From NCBI GenBank assembly GCA_008015235.1, contig SSFF01000003.1, positions 370,145-434,144 of the forward strand: a stretch of DNA of 64,000 nt, written 5' to 3'. The notes under the pieces are model-generated. The model ran no database searches. It saw nothing but the letters and a program-made list of their open reading frames with translations, and was not told where the DNA came from. Positions 1 to 9,604 of this stretch are shown piece by piece. The stretch comes from Rhodoferax sp. (GTDB taxonomy: Bacteria; Pseudomonadota; Gammaproteobacteria; Burkholderiales; Burkholderiaceae_C). The position numbers were made by a program, and so were the translations under genes. Positions within the stretch are counted from its first letter, which is position 1. Each line of letters starts with the position of its first letter.

Positions 1-2
1 TG

Positions 3-1001
3 GTACTGCGCTACCGGTCCAGTTCAGCGCCAGCCGCGATGCAACTGACACTGCGGATGGCCGTGCTGGGATACGTCCTTGCGCTAGTGCCCATGCTGGG
101 CACAGATGCGCCTTCACTGGGCATCCTCGCCCGCCAAAATGCACAGGAAGGGGCAAACGTCTGTAGCAGCCGCCTGAGCCTGTGGGCCAATGTGCTGGAG
201 CTGATCGCGATCAAGCCCTGGTGGGGATGGGGATGGGGGGAACTGGACTATGCCCACTTTGTCACCCTCTTCCAATCAGAACGTTTTTGTGCCTTGCTGA
301 GCAACGCGCACAACTTGCCCCTGCAACTGGCAGTGGAACTGGGCATACCGGTGGCCCTGGCCGCCTGCTCGGCCGCCCTGTGGTGCCTGTTTCGCGGGAC
401 ACCGTGGCGCGAGCAGCACCCGGACCGTCTTTTGGGCTGGGGACTTCTGCTGCCAATTGTGCTGCACAGCATGCTCGAATACCCATGGTGGTACGGTCCA
501 TTCCAAGTGACAGCGGCGCTTGCCATGTGGATTTTGTGGCGCAGCCCGCATCGGGATGACCATCATTCATCCACACACTCCGTGCCTCTCGGTCGGTACA
601 GGAACGCTGCATCATGGATGTTGGCAGCAGGACTGGCGCTGGTCATTTTCGCCGCCGCCGACTACGTGCGTGCCAGCCAGATCTACCTGCAGCCGTCCGA
701 GCGACTGCCTGGTTTTCGCCACAACACGCAACAGCAGATCCGCAAATCCGTGTTTTTCCAGGACCAAATCGACTTTGCCGACTTGGGTCTGACCGCCGTC
801 GACGCTGAAAATGCCGCCACCGTACACGCCCTGGCGCTGAAGATGCTGCAATTTTCACCTGAAGCCATGGTGGGAGAGAAACTGCTTGCAAGCACCCATT
901 TACTGGGGTTGAAGGACGAGTACGAGTATTACCAAGTGCGCCTCACAATAGCCTTCCCGGACCTGTTCACGCAACGCCAGACCAAGCCAGCTGGCTACTG
1001 A
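3..1001 (+). CDS. Wzy/PglL-family O-antigen polymerase or O-oligosaccharyltransferase, 5' truncated
   Basis: This is the C-terminal part of a polytopic inner-membrane protein of the Wzy_C/PglL superfamily, which transfers or polymerises lipid-linked glycans in the periplasm. The frame is open from base 3, so the true start lies upstream of the window and the Met at 39 is internal. Visible landmarks are hydrophobic helices, a GWGWGELDYAH segment, NAHNLPLQLAVELG, and LHSMLEYPWWYGPF, which resembles the H-x-x-E-(Y/F)-P periplasmic loop motif of PglL and pilin glycosyltransferases. The last 120 residues form a hydrophilic tail after a final membrane segment. Whether the acceptor is type IV pilin or another protein cannot be told, because upstream genes are missing. 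Confidence 0.75.
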   Translation, partial: VLRYRSSSAPAAMQLTLRMAVLGYVLALVPMLGTDAPSLGILARQNAQEGANVCSSRLSLWANVLELIAIKPWWGWGWGELDYAHFVTLFQSERFCALLSNAHNLPLQLAVELGIPVALAACSAALWCLFRGTPWREQHPDRLLGWGLLLPIVLHSMLEYPWWYGPFQVTAALAMWILWRSPHRDDHHSSTHSVPLGRYRNAASWMLAAGLALVIFAAADYVRASQIYLQPSERLPGFRHNTQQQIRKSVFFQDQIDFADLGLTAVDAENAATVHALALKMLQFSPEAMVGEKLLASTHLLGLKDEYEYYQVRLTIAFPDLFTQRQTKPAGY

Positions 1002-1066
1002 GAAACACTCCCCAGCCCTTCATACCGCTATATCCCCCTGACTGCGCACAGAGCCAGTGGAATGCC

Positions 1067-3661
1067 TCAAGCGCCAAACATAAACTCCCCCGGTGCGCGG
1101 ATCGGGTCCACGCCCACATGGATGGTGTCCTTGGGCGCGAACTTGCCTTCGAGCAGCAACTTGGACAGCGGGTTCTCAATACGCTGCTGGATCGCACGCT
1201 TCAACGGCCGTGCGCCAAACACTGGGTCGAAACCCACCTTGGCCAGCTCGGCCACGGCGGCGTCGCTCACCTCCAGCGCCAGCTCCATACGCGCCAGGCG
1301 CTCGGTCAGCACCTTGAGCTGGATCTTGGCAATGGACGCAATGTGCTCGGCCCCCAGGCTGTGGAACACCACAGTCTCGTCAATGCGGTTGATGAACTCG
1401 GGACGGAAATAGTTCTTCAGCTCACCCATCACTGCGTCCTTCACCTCTTCGTAGTCCTGCCCAGCCATGCCCTGGATCAGCTGGCTGCCGATGTTGCTGG
1501 TCATCACAATCACGGTGTTCTTGAAGTCCACGGTGCGGCCCTGACCGTCGGTCAGGCGGCCGTCGTCGAGCACCTGCAGCAACACGTTGAACACGTCCGG
1601 GTGCGCCTTTTCCACCTCGTCCAGCAGCAGCACGCTGTAGGGCTTGCGGCGTACGGCTTCTGTCAGGTAGCCGCCCTCCTCGTAGCCCACATAGCCGGGA
1701 GGCGCGCCGATAAGGCGGGCCACGGAATGTTTCTCCATGAACTCGCTCATGTCGATGCGCACCAAGTGCTCTTCGCTGTCAAACAGGAAACCCGCCAACG
1801 CCTTGCACAGCTCGGTCTTGCCCACGCCCGTGGGGCCCAGGAACAGGAAGCTGCCTGTGGGGCGATTCGGGTCAGAAAGCCCGGAGCGTGAGCGGCGAAT
1901 GGCATCGGCCACGGCCGACACGGCCTCATCCTGCCCCACCACACGCTCGTGCAACTTGGTTTCCATCTGCAGCAGCTTGTCCTTTTCACCCTGCATCATC
2001 TTGGCCACGGGAATGCCGGTGGCACGGCTCACCACTTCGGCAATTTCCTCAGCCCCCACCTGGGTGCGCAACAGTTGGTTGGCTTGCGTGCCAGTGCCTT
2101 TGCCCGACTCCTTGGCCTGGGCTTCCTGCAGGCGCTTTTCCAGCTCGGGCAGCTTGCCGTACTGCAGCTCGGCCACCTTGTTGAAGTCACCTTTGCGGGT
2201 CAGTCCTTCAATCTGTGTGCGCAGCTTGTCGATCTCTTCACGCACCTGGGCGCTGCCCTGGGCCGTGGCTTTTTCGGCCTTCCAAATCTCTTCGTAATCG
2301 GCAATCTCTTTCTGCAGCGACTTGATCTCGTCGCTGATCAATTCGAGGCGCTTCATGGAAGCCTCGTCACGCTCCTTCTTCACGGCTTCGCGCTCGATCT
2401 GCAGCTGGATCAGGCGGCGGTCGAGCTTGTCCATGACCTCGGGCTTGGAGTCCAGCTCGATCTTGATCTTGGAAGCGGCCTCGTCGATCAGGTCGATGGC
2501 CTTGTCCGGCAGGAAGCGGTCGGTGATGTAGCGGTTGGACAGCTCGGCGGCGGCCACGATGGCCGGGTCGGTGATGTCCACGCCGTGGTGCACCTGATAG
2601 CGCTCCTTCAAGCCGCGCAGGATCGCGATGGTGGCTTCCACCGTGGGCTCACCCACGAGGATTTTCTGGAAGCGGCGCTCCAGGGCGGCATCCTTCTCGA
2701 TGTACTTGCGGTACTCATCCAGCGTGGTAGCGCCCACGCAGTGCAGCTCACCGCGTGCGAGCGCGGGCTTGAGCATGTTGCCGGCGTCCATGGCGCCTTC
2801 GGCCTTGCCAGCACCGACCATGGTGTGCAGCTCGTCAATGAAAACAATGGTCTGGCCTTCGTCCTTTGCCAAGTCTTTGAGCACGTTTTTCAGGCGTTCT
2901 TCGAACTCTCCCCGGAACTTGGCTCCAGCCAGCAACGAAGCCATATCGAGCGACAACACACGCTTGCCCTTGAGGCTGTCGGGCACTTCACCCGCCACAA
3001 TGCGCTGAGCCAGCCCTTCCACAATGGCGGTCTTGCCGACGCCGGGCTCACCGATGAGCACCGGGTTGTTCTTGGAGCGCCGCTGCAGCACCTGGATGGC
3101 TCGGCGGATTTCGTCGTCGCGGCCAATCACCGGGTCGAGCTTGCCCTGGCGCGCGCGTTCGGTCAGGTCCAGGCAGTACTTCTTCAGCGATTCACGCTGG
3201 TCTTCGGCATCGGCGCTGTCGACCTTCTGGCCGCCGCGCACGGCCTCAATGGCGGCCTCCAGGCTCTTGCGCGTGAGCCCGCAGGCGCGGGCCATCTGGC
3301 CCAAGTCACCCTTGTGGTCGGCCACGGCCAGCAGGAACAGCTCACCCGCCACAAACTGGTCACCACGCTTCATGGCTTCCTTCTCCGAAGCCTGCAGCAG
3401 CGTGACCATATCACGCCCAACCGTCACCTGCTCGGCGCCTTGCACCTGAGGCAGCTTCTTGATGGCCGCCTCGGCGGAGGCCAGCAGGCCGGCCACATTG
3501 ACGCCGGCGCGGTTCATCAGCGCCTTGGGGGCGTCGTCGGTACGGATCATGGCGGCCAGCACATGCACAGGCTCAATGAACTGGTTGTCGTTGGCCAGCG
3601 CCATGCTTTGGGCCTCGCCCAAGGCTTCCTGAAATTTGGTCGTGAGTTTGTCGATTCGCAT
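1067..3661 (-). CDS. clpB: ATP-dependent disaggregase ClpB
   Basis: ClpB is the hexameric Hsp100 chaperone that, with DnaK, pulls polypeptides out of aggregates after heat stress in the cytoplasm. The 864-residue protein has the N-terminal Clp repeats (about 1-145), a first AAA+ module with Walker A GEPGVGKT at 204-211, a long charged coiled-coil M domain at about 410-525 and a second AAA+ module with [10 protein letters not shown] near 607-615. Length fits the family (857-865). A longer frame exists, but the Met at 3661 is preceded by AAGGGG at good spacing and begins [11 protein letters not shown] like other ClpB proteins. A sigma-32-like promoter lies just upstream. Confidence 0.97.
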   Translation of the reverse strand: MRIDKLTTKFQEALGEAQSMALANDNQFIEPVHVLAAMIRTDDAPKALMNRAGVNVAGLLASAEAAIKKLPQVQGAEQVTVGRDMVTLLQASEKEAMKRGDQFVAGELFLLAVADHKGDLGQMARACGLTRKSLEAAIEAVRGGQKVDSADAEDQRESLKKYCLDLTERARQGKLDPVIGRDDEIRRAIQVLQRRSKNNPVLIGEPGVGKTAIVEGLAQRIVAGEVPDSLKGKRVLSLDMASLLAGAKFRGEFEERLKNVLKDLAKDEGQTIVFIDELHTMVGAGKAEGAMDAGNMLKPALARGELHCVGATTLDEYRKYIEKDAALERRFQKILVGEPTVEATIAILRGLKERYQVHHGVDITDPAIVAAAELSNRYITDRFLPDKAIDLIDEAASKIKIELDSKPEVMDKLDRRLIQLQIEREAVKKERDEASMKRLELISDEIKSLQKEIADYEEIWKAEKATAQGSAQVREEIDKLRTQIEGLTRKGDFNKVAELQYGKLPELEKRLQEAQAKESGKGTGTQANQLLRTQVGAEEIAEVVSRATGIPVAKMMQGEKDKLLQMETKLHERVVGQDEAVSAVADAIRRSRSGLSDPNRPTGSFLFLGPTGVGKTELCKALAGFLFDSEEHLVRIDMSEFMEKHSVARLIGAPPGYVGYEEGGYLTEAVRRKPYSVLLLDEVEKAHPDVFNVLLQVLDDGRLTDGQGRTVDFKNTVIVMTSNIGSQLIQGMAGQDYEEVKDAVMGELKNYFRPEFINRIDETVVFHSLGAEHIASIAKIQLKVLTERLARMELALEVSDAAVAELAKVGFDPVFGARPLKRAIQQRIENPLSKLLLEGKFAPKDTIHVGVDPIRAPGEFMFGA

Positions 3662-3686
3662 GGAATTCCCCTTCAAGTTAGCGGAC

Positions 3687-3714
3687 AACTTGGGATGAAT
3701 CAAGGCATTTCAAG
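3687..3714 (-). promoter_or_regulatory. Sigma-32-like heat-shock promoter of clpB
   Basis: On the minus strand CTTGAAA (3708-3714) is followed after 13 bases by CCCAAGTT (3687-3694). This resembles the heat-shock consensus CTTGAAA with CCCCATNT at 13-15 bases. It lies 26 to 53 bases before the clpB start, which fits the heat-shock role of that gene. The -10 half is only a partial match. Confidence 0.55.
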
Positions 3715-3778
3715 GGTCCACTCACCGACACAGCACCACATCGTGCCACGAACAGGGTGGCTCACTACAATCATTGCC

Positions 3779-4357
3779 ATGCAGATTCACCAATTGCAGG
3801 CGAGCTACCAGGCGGACCAGGATCGCATCCTGCTGCGTTTGAATACGCACAGCGGTGAGGAAATGCGCGTCTGGCTCACCCGGCGCATGCTCAAGGGCAT
3901 GCTTGGCCATGTGCAGAAACTGGCTGACCAGATTCCAACCTTGCACCCTGCCGCGGCGGCTGCGGACACGTCGGACGACGACAACGAAGCTGCAACGACG
4001 GCCACCTTTGACAACGACTTCGAAACACCCTTTGAATACGGCCCCGAAACCGCCCTGCCCCTGGGCGAAACCCCATTGCTGACCACTGCCTTGCATGTGA
4101 CGCCCGATGCCGAGAACAGCCTCAAGGTGCGCTTCGACGAAGTGTTTGACGGATCGACCGAAGCCACCCGCAGCATGGAAGTGACGCTGGGCCCGGAGCT
4201 CTTGGTGGGCCTGGTGCAGGTGCTCGATGCGGTACTGCGCGTGGCCGACTGGGGCATGGTCCTCCACAGCCCCTTGCCTGCCGCGCCGGTGCAGGAAGGC
4301 CCAAGCAGCCCGATGGACGATTTTGCCAACGCGACGCGCCCCAAATATCTGAATTGA
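3779..4357 (+). CDS. Conserved hypothetical protein (192 aa)
   Basis: Not recognised as a named family. The 192-residue product starts MQIHQLQASYQADQ and has an N-terminal half containing a basic stretch (MRVWLTRRMLKGMLGH), then an acidic, Asp/Thr-rich middle (about 60-90) and a C-terminal half rich in Leu and Val that looks beta-alpha folded. There is no signal peptide or membrane segment. It is divergent from clpB with about 117 bases between the two starts, so the intergenic region must hold both promoters. The same frame stays open far upstream, but that part is the antisense of clpB. The coding assignment rests on position and composition and is fairly secure; function is unknown. Confidence 0.7.
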   Translation: MQIHQLQASYQADQDRILLRLNTHSGEEMRVWLTRRMLKGMLGHVQKLADQIPTLHPAAAAADTSDDDNEAATTATFDNDFETPFEYGPETALPLGETPLLTTALHVTPDAENSLKVRFDEVFDGSTEATRSMEVTLGPELLVGLVQVLDAVLRVADWGMVLHSPLPAAPVQEGPSSPMDDFANATRPKYLN

Positions 4358-4381
4358 ATGCAGCGTGCCTGGAGACCGCTT

Positions 4382-4864
4382 TCAGGCCACCGTATTGCGT
4401 GAGGCAATGCCCCAGCGCGCCAGCGCTTCGTCATCACTGACGCGTGCATCGACCCACTGGGCGCCCTCGGGCGTGATTTCTTTTTTCCAGAACGGGGCCT
4501 GGGTCTTGAGGTAGTCCATGAGGAATTCGCAGGCCTGAAAACTCTGCCCCCGGTGCTTGGAGGTAACCGCCACCAGCACGATCTGGTCCAGCGTTTGTAA
4601 TACACCCACGCGGTGGATGACACGGGCGCCCAGGATGTCAAAGCGGCGATGGGCCTCGTCGATCATGGCTTCGATGCTGGCCTCGGTCATGCCGGGGTAA
4701 TGCTCCAATTCCATGGCACTGACCTGCCCGGCCACACCCTGGGCATGGTCGCGCACGGTGCCGACAAAACAGCATACCGCGCCCACGTTGCCCTGGCCCG
4801 CGCGCAAGGCGGCCAGTTCGGTGGATACGTCAAAGTCCTGGGTCTGAATGGAAACGCGTGGCAT
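4382..4864 (-). CDS. moaE: Molybdopterin synthase catalytic subunit MoaE
   Basis: MoaE is the large subunit of molybdopterin synthase; with thiocarboxylated MoaD it inserts two sulfurs into precursor Z (cPMP) to make molybdopterin. The 160-residue product carries the family motifs FVGTVRDH (33-40), LEHYPGM (53-59) and KHRGQSFQACEFLMDYLK with active-site lysines at about 103 and 120, and PFWKKE with Lys127. Length fits (about 150). It lies on the same strand as moaD and moeA but is separated from moaD by a small convergent gene, so it may have its own promoter. Confidence 0.96.
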   Translation of the reverse strand: MPRVSIQTQDFDVSTELAALRAGQGNVGAVCCFVGTVRDHAQGVAGQVSAMELEHYPGMTEASIEAMIDEAHRRFDILGARVIHRVGVLQTLDQIVLVAVTSKHRGQSFQACEFLMDYLKTQAPFWKKEITPEGAQWVDARVSDDEALARWGIASRNTVA

Positions 4865-4978
4865 ATGCCAATGTTACGCGCTGTCGCCACCCACCTCTCT
4901 GCCTCCCCCAGCGAAACTGCTGTTTGCCAAGCTGGGGAGTGCTTCCTACAATGGCCCACCACTTTGCATTGGAGTGCC

Positions 4979-5209
4979 ATGGCCGAAGTTACTTGGACCC
5001 ACACACCGCCCATCTGGACCGCCATGGTCAACGGTGAAGTTGTCTGCACGCTCAAGGGCAAAGACATTGGGGGCTGGACTGCCAACTGGGTCGGCGAGCG
5101 GCTGTGGCCGGCACCGCTCCATATGCCCAAGGCCACACCGCAGGCGACGCGATTTTTCATGGACCTGAACGAAGCCAAGGCCGAAGTGGCCCAGGTTTTT
5201 GCGCCTTGA
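4979..5209 (+). CDS. Small conserved hypothetical protein (76 aa)
   Basis: Family not recognised. A 76-residue Trp-rich product (WTHTPPIW, GGWTANWVGERLW) with no signal or membrane segment. The ATG at 4979 is preceded by GGAG at 4-base spacing, which decides the start. It sits alone on the plus strand between moaE and moaD, both on the minus strand, and ends four bases before the moaD stop. The C-terminal MDLNEAKAEVAQVFA looks like an amphipathic helix. No function is proposed; the good ribosome binding site and lack of overlap support a real gene. Confidence 0.65.
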   Translation: MAEVTWTHTPPIWTAMVNGEVVCTLKGKDIGGWTANWVGERLWPAPLHMPKATPQATRFFMDLNEAKAEVAQVFAP

Positions 5210-5213
5210 GCGC

Positions 5214-5465
5214 CTAGCCGCCGGTCACGGGTGGAAAGAATGCCACTTCGCAGCCATCACTCAGGGCAGCTGCTTCATCCACCAGCGTCTGGTTGAGTGC
5301 CACGCGAACATGGCGGTTCCGTGCCAGCACTTCGGCGGCAGCGCCCCCCCGGGCCATCAACACATCACGCAAGGCGCCCACGGTGGCGGCCTCGGTGTCC
5401 AGGGATTCGCTTGACACACCCAGAGCCTCACGGATGGAGGCGAAGTACTTGATCTGAACTTTCAT
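5214..5465 (-). CDS. moaD: Molybdopterin synthase sulfur-carrier subunit MoaD
   Basis: MoaD is the ubiquitin-like sulfur carrier of molybdopterin synthase. The 83-residue product begins MKVQIKYFASIREALG and ends in the diagnostic FFPPVTGG; the terminal Gly-Gly is adenylated and converted to a thiocarboxylate. The ATG overlaps the moeA stop in an ATGA arrangement, which fixes the start against a longer frame and implies translational coupling with moeA. Its partner MoaE is encoded about 350 bases downstream on the same strand. Confidence 0.95.
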   Translation of the reverse strand: MKVQIKYFASIREALGVSSESLDTEAATVGALRDVLMARGGAAAEVLARNRHVRVALNQTLVDEAAALSDGCEVAFFPPVTGG

Positions 5466-6751
5466 GCCATCAGGTCTGCAAACGCCACGAATTCGACCAT
5501 GTCGCCGGGGGCAATGGTGCGCCCACTCGGGTTGTCGACCATGCCGTCGCCCCACACCGTGGAGGTCAGCACGCCCGAGCTTTGGTTGGGGAAAAGGTCG
5601 AGTCCGCCTTGGGCATTGCGCCGCACACGCAGGAATTCCTGGCGTTTATCGGCTCTAGCCCAGGTGAAATCTGCGCGTACAGCTACTTTTTTAATAGCAA
5701 CGTCGCGTTGACCCTGGAGCCGCAGCAGAAACGGCCGCACCAGTATCAGAAAGGTCACGAAGCTCGACACCGGGTTGCCGGGCAGGCCCATGAAGTGGCA
5801 GGGGCTTCCATCTTCGCGGTTCACGAGCCCATAGGCAAATGGTTTTCCGGGTTTGATGGCAATGCTCCAGAGGTCCAGGCTGCCGAGCTGCTGCACGGCG
5901 GGCTTGATGTGGTCTTCCTCGCCTACCGACACGCCACCACTGGTGAGGATCAGGTCATGTTCCTGGGCCGCTTGGCGCAAGGCCGCCACGGTGGCTTCAC
6001 GGTCATCGGGGACGATGCCGAAGTCCGACACCACGCAGCCCATGCGGCGCAGCAGGCTGCAGAGGAAAAAGCGGTTGGAGTTGTAGATGGCGCCGGGGCG
6101 CATGTCGGCTGGCGCCACGTCACCGGGCATGACCAGCTCGTCGCCAGTGGAGAACAGCGCCACCCGCGGGCGCCGGCTCACCTGCAGGGAATTGAGGCCC
6201 AAACTGGCCACCAGCCCTTGTACCGCAGGCGTGATGCGCTCCCCTTTTTGCAGCACCACAGTATCCTTGCGTACGTCTTCACCGGCGCGGCGAATGTTCT
6301 GGCCGGGCTGCGGCAACACATTGATGCGCACCCCGCCTTCGCAGGCGTTGACCACGGAGCAGTCTTCCTGCATGACCACGGCGTCGGCCCCGGCTGGCAC
6401 GGGAGCCCCGGTGAAGATGCGCGCCGCGGTCAGGGCCTGCAACGGCTTACCAGCCTCACCGGCGGCAATGCGCTGCACCACGGGCAAGACATCACCAACT
6501 TCGGTCACGTCCTGGCAGCGCACGGCGTAGCCGTCCATGCTGCTGTTGTCCCAGGCCGGGACCTGCAGCGCAGACACCACGTCCTGCGCCAGCACGCGGC
6601 CATCAGCCTCCAGCGTAGCCACCAACTCGGTGCCCAGCGGGGTTTCTGCGGCGGTCAGCAGCGAATCCAACGCCTGCACCAGCGGCATCAGGGCCGCGCG
6701 CTTGGGCGCCAGCGGATTGGGCGCCTCTGGGGCGGCAGCCATGTCTTGCAT
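5462..6751 (-). CDS. moeA: Molybdopterin molybdotransferase MoeA
   Basis: MoeA inserts molybdate into adenylylated molybdopterin, the last step of molybdenum cofactor synthesis. The 429-residue protein shows the family marks DNSSMDGYAVR, the MoCF-binding segment LTSGGVSVGEEDH and FGLPGNPVSSF-like MGLPGNPVSSFVTF. The start at 6751 is chosen because GGAGG lies six bases upstream inside the end of thrC; a longer frame at 6766 has none. The gene overlaps nothing but begins three bases after the thrC stop region and ends overlapping moaD. Residues about 351-367 (DVAIKKVAVRADFTWARA) are encoded by a copy of the interspersed ~50-bp repeat at 5651-5700, an in-frame insertion in domain IV approach territory. 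Confidence 0.95.
   Translation of the reverse strand: MQDMAAAPEAPNPLAPKRAALMPLVQALDSLLTAAETPLGTELVATLEADGRVLAQDVVSALQVPAWDNSSMDGYAVRCQDVTEVGDVLPVVQRIAAGEAGKPLQALTAARIFTGAPVPAGADAVVMQEDCSVVNACEGGVRINVLPQPGQNIRRAGEDVRKDTVVLQKGERITPAVQGLVASLGLNSLQVSRRPRVALFSTGDELVMPGDVAPADMRPGAIYNSNRFFLCSLLRRMGCVVSDFGIVPDDREATVAALRQAAQEHDLILTSGGVSVGEEDHIKPAVQQLGSLDLWSIAIKPGKPFAYGLVNREDGSPCHFMGLPGNPVSSFVTFLILVRPFLLRLQGQRDVAIKKVAVRADFTWARADKRQEFLRVRRNAQGGLDLFPNQSSGVLTSTVWGDGMVDNPSGRTIAPGDMVEFVAFADLMA
5651..5700 (-). repeat. Interspersed ~50-bp repeat, copy 1 (inside moeA)
   Basis: Read on the minus strand it runs TTGCTATTAAAAAAGTAGCT, then a TGCGC core (TACGCGCAGATTTC), then GGGCTAGAGCC. It matches eight other copies in the window. 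It lies wholly within the moeA reading frame and is translated. Confidence 0.75.
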
Positions 6752-6753
6752 GC

Positions 6754-8184
6754 TCAGCCTCCGCACTCCTGGGCAATCAGCGCCTTGACGGCCGCAGCGT
6801 CGGCCTGCATGACGCGCACCTTCTTCGGCAAGGCTTCGATGCCGGCAAACTTGGCCGGACGCTCGGGCTCACGCCCCAGGGCTTCGACGATGGTGGCGGC
6901 AAATTTGATCGGCAAGGCCGTTTCCAGCACCACCATCGGAATGGCCGGATTGCGGCATTCGAGCGCCACTTTCAGGCCATCGGCGGTGTGGGTGTCGATG
7001 ACCATGCCATGCTGCTCCCAGGTGGCGCGGATGGTGGCCAGGCGGTTGGCGTGGGTACTCTTGCCACTGACGAAACCATAGCGGCTGGCCGCCTGGGCAA
7101 ATGACGGGTCCTGGCTCAGGTCAAAGCGGCCTTCGCGGTTCAAGGCATCGCCAAACAAGGCCTGGATGCGCGCACCGTCGCGGCCCAGCAGGTCGAACAC
7201 AAAGCGCTCGAAATTCGATGCCTTGGAAATGTCCATGGACGGACTGGACGTCTCGTGTGTGTCGGCGCTGCCGCGCACGCGGTAGACGCCGGTGCGGAAG
7301 AACTCGTCGAGCACGTCGTTTTCGTTGGTGGCGACCACCAGCTTGTCGATGGGCAGGCCCATCATGCGCGCCACATGGCCGGCGCAGACGTTGCCGAAGT
7401 TGCCGCTGGGCACGCTGAACGACACCTTCTGGCTATTCGACTCTGTAGCCTGGATGTAGCCAGCAAAGTAGTACACCACCTGGGCCAGCAAGCGTGCCCA
7501 GTTGATGGAGTTCACCGTGCCGATCTTGTACTTGCGCTTGAACTCCAGATCGTTGGACACCGCCTTGACGATGTCCTGGCAGTCATCGAACACACCTTCG
7601 ATGGCAATGTTGTAGATGTTGGCGTCCTGCAGGCTGAACATCTGGGCCTGCTGGAACGGGCTCATGCGGCCGTGCGGGCTGGTCATGAAAACGCGTACGC
7701 CCTTCTTGCCGCGCATGGCGTATTCGGCGGCACTGCCGGTGTCACCACTGGTAGCACCCAGGATGTTGAGCTGCTCACCACGGCGACCCAGTTCGTACTC
7801 GAACAGGTTGCCCAGCAACTGCATGGCCATGTCCTTGAAGGCCAGCGTCGGGCCATTGGACAGGGCTTCGATCCAGACGCCGTTTTCCAGGTGGCGCAGC
7901 GGCACGATCTCACCGGTGCCAAACACCTCGGCGGTGTAGGTCTTGCGGCACAGGGCACGCAGGTCATCGGCCGGAATGTCGTCGATGTAAAGCGACAGTA
8001 TCTCGAATGCCAGGTCGGCATAGCCCTGCTCGTGGTAGACCTTGCGCAGGCGCGTCAGCGCGTTGCCGTCCACCTGCGGGTAGTGCTCGGGCAGGTACAG
8101 GCCGCCATCCGGCGCCAGGCCTTCGAGCAGAATTTCACAGAAGTGCTTGCGCTCGGGGGCGCCACGGGTGGACAGGTACAGCAT
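6754..8184 (-). CDS. thrC: Threonine synthase
   Basis: ThrC is the PLP enzyme that converts O-phosphohomoserine to threonine. The 476-residue product belongs to the long bacterial/fungal type: it has an N-terminal MLYLSTRG start, the PLP-lysine motif NGPTLAFKDMAMQ, LGATSGDTGSAAEYAM, and SVPSGNFGNVCAGH for phosphate binding. An in-frame TTG at 8193 exists, but AAGAAGG sits ten bases before the ATG at 8184, so that is preferred. It follows hom by 16 bases and is followed directly by moeA, whose ribosome binding site lies inside the thrC 3' end, suggesting one transcript hom-thrC-moeA-moaD. Confidence 0.96.
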   Translation of the reverse strand: MLYLSTRGAPERKHFCEILLEGLAPDGGLYLPEHYPQVDGNALTRLRKVYHEQGYADLAFEILSLYIDDIPADDLRALCRKTYTAEVFGTGEIVPLRHLENGVWIEALSNGPTLAFKDMAMQLLGNLFEYELGRRGEQLNILGATSGDTGSAAEYAMRGKKGVRVFMTSPHGRMSPFQQAQMFSLQDANIYNIAIEGVFDDCQDIVKAVSNDLEFKRKYKIGTVNSINWARLLAQVVYYFAGYIQATESNSQKVSFSVPSGNFGNVCAGHVARMMGLPIDKLVVATNENDVLDEFFRTGVYRVRGSADTHETSSPSMDISKASNFERFVFDLLGRDGARIQALFGDALNREGRFDLSQDPSFAQAASRYGFVSGKSTHANRLATIRATWEQHGMVIDTHTADGLKVALECRNPAIPMVVLETALPIKFAATIVEALGREPERPAKFAGIEALPKKVRVMQADAAAVKALIAQECGG

Positions 8185-8200
8185 GGCAGACAAACCCTTC

Positions 8201-9523
8201 TTAAGCCAGTTCTTCCTTGCGGATGCGCACGATGGGTTGCAGCACGGTCGGCAGCGCCTGCATCTGGGCCAGGGCGGTGTTCATGGCAGCTTCGCGGCAG
8301 TCGTGGGTAAGGATGATGACGTCGGTCTGGGTGTAGCCCTCGCCGCCAATCTCATCGGCCTCGCGCTGCAGCACTGCGTCGATGCTGATACCGGCTTCGG
8401 CCAACAGACCGGTCACCTTGGCCAACACGCCGGCCTGGTCGGCCACGCGCAGACGCAGGTAATAGCTGGTGACGACCTCGCCCATGGGCAGGATCGGGGT
8501 GTCGGCCATGGCGCCGGGCTGGAACGCCAAGTAGGGCACGCGGTGCGCGCTGTCGGCGCTGTGCAGGCGGCTGATGTCCACCAGGTCGGCAATCACGGCG
8601 CTGGCGGTGGGCTCGGAACCGGCGCCCTTGCCGTAGTACAGCGTGGTGCCCACGGCGTCGCCGTTGGCCACCACGGCGTTCATGGCGCCTTCCACATTGG
8701 CAATGAGTCGCTTGGCCGGGATCAGCGTGGGGTGCACGCGCAGCTCGATGCCGCTGTCCATGCGCTTGGTGATACCCAGCAGCTTGATGCGGTAGCCCAG
8801 CTGCTCGGCGTACTTGATGTCGGCGGCGCCCAGCTTGGTAATGCCTTCGACGTAGGCCTTGTCAAACTGCACCTTGGTGCCGAAGGCCATGGCGCTCATG
8901 AGCGTGACCTTGTGGGCAGCATCCACGCCTTCGATGTCGAAGGTCGGGTCGGCTTCGGCGTAGCCCAGGCGTTGCGCTTCCTTGAGCACCACCGCAAAGT
9001 CCAGCCCCTTATCGCGCATCTCGGACAGGATGAAGTTGGTGGTGCCGTTGATGATGCCGGCAATCCACTGGATGCGGTTGGCGGTCAGGCCTTCGCGCAG
9101 CGCCTTGATGATGGGAATGCCACCGGCCACGGCAGCCTCGTACATCACCATCACGCCCTTGGCGGCGGCGGCTTCAAAGATTTCGGTGCCATGCACGGCC
9201 AGCAATGCCTTGTTGGCGGTGACCACATGCTTGCCGGCGGCAATGGCCTCCAGCACCAGGGCCTTGGCGATGCCGTAGCCGCCGATGAGTTCGATGACGA
9301 TGTCGATCTCGGGATTGGCCAGCACGGCACGGGCATCGCCCACCACCTGTACGTCATCACCGACGATGTTCTTGGCACGGGCCACGTCCAGGTCGGCCAC
9401 CATGGCCACCTGGATAGCCACGCCAGCGCGGCGCTGGATTTCCTCCTGGTTGCGGTGCAAGACGTTGTACACGCCGCTGCCCACGGTGCCGATACCCAAC
9501 AAACCTACTTTGATCGTCTTCAT
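8201..9523 (-). CDS. hom: Homoserine dehydrogenase
   Basis: Hom reduces aspartate semialdehyde to homoserine with NAD(P)H, the branch point to threonine and methionine. The 440-residue protein has the Rossmann motif GLLGIGTVGSGV at 6-17, the catalytic-domain stretch AGIINGTTNFILSEM, and EGVDAAHKVTLMSAMAF. The C-terminal ~90 residues (about 350-440, YYLRLRVADQAGVLAKV) form an ACT domain, the usual site for threonine feedback. The start at 9523 has GGAAGAGA upstream; a longer frame at 9550 lacks a site. It is followed by thrC 16 bases later. Confidence 0.96.
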   Translation of the reverse strand: MKTIKVGLLGIGTVGSGVYNVLHRNQEEIQRRAGVAIQVAMVADLDVARAKNIVGDDVQVVGDARAVLANPEIDIVIELIGGYGIAKALVLEAIAAGKHVVTANKALLAVHGTEIFEAAAAKGVMVMYEAAVAGGIPIIKALREGLTANRIQWIAGIINGTTNFILSEMRDKGLDFAVVLKEAQRLGYAEADPTFDIEGVDAAHKVTLMSAMAFGTKVQFDKAYVEGITKLGAADIKYAEQLGYRIKLLGITKRMDSGIELRVHPTLIPAKRLIANVEGAMNAVVANGDAVGTTLYYGKGAGSEPTASAVIADLVDISRLHSADSAHRVPYLAFQPGAMADTPILPMGEVVTSYYLRLRVADQAGVLAKVTGLLAEAGISIDAVLQREADEIGGEGYTQTDVIILTHDCREAAMNTALAQMQALPTVLQPIVRIRKEELA

Positions 9524-9554
9524 GCCAGTCTCTTCCAAAAAATCAGTCAAATCG

Positions 9555-9603
9555 TGCTCTAGCCCGCGTATCCATTGCGCAAGCCGCTATATAAAAAGTA
9601 GCG
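9555..9603 (-). repeat. Interspersed ~50-bp repeat, copy 2 (alaA-hom intergenic)
   Basis: On the minus strand: CGCTACTTTTTATATAGCGG, then CTTGCGCAATGGATA, then CGCGGGCTAGAGCA. It begins two bases after the stop of the upstream aminotransferase gene and ends about 30 bases before the hom start. The first 20 bases can form a GCTA...TAGC hairpin. Confidence 0.8.
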
Positions 9604-9604
9604 T

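Noticed and set aside
7430..7470. Possible further copy of the interspersed repeat in thrC
   Set aside because: Only GCTATTC and GTAGCC fragments match and the protein sequence there is normal for threonine synthase.
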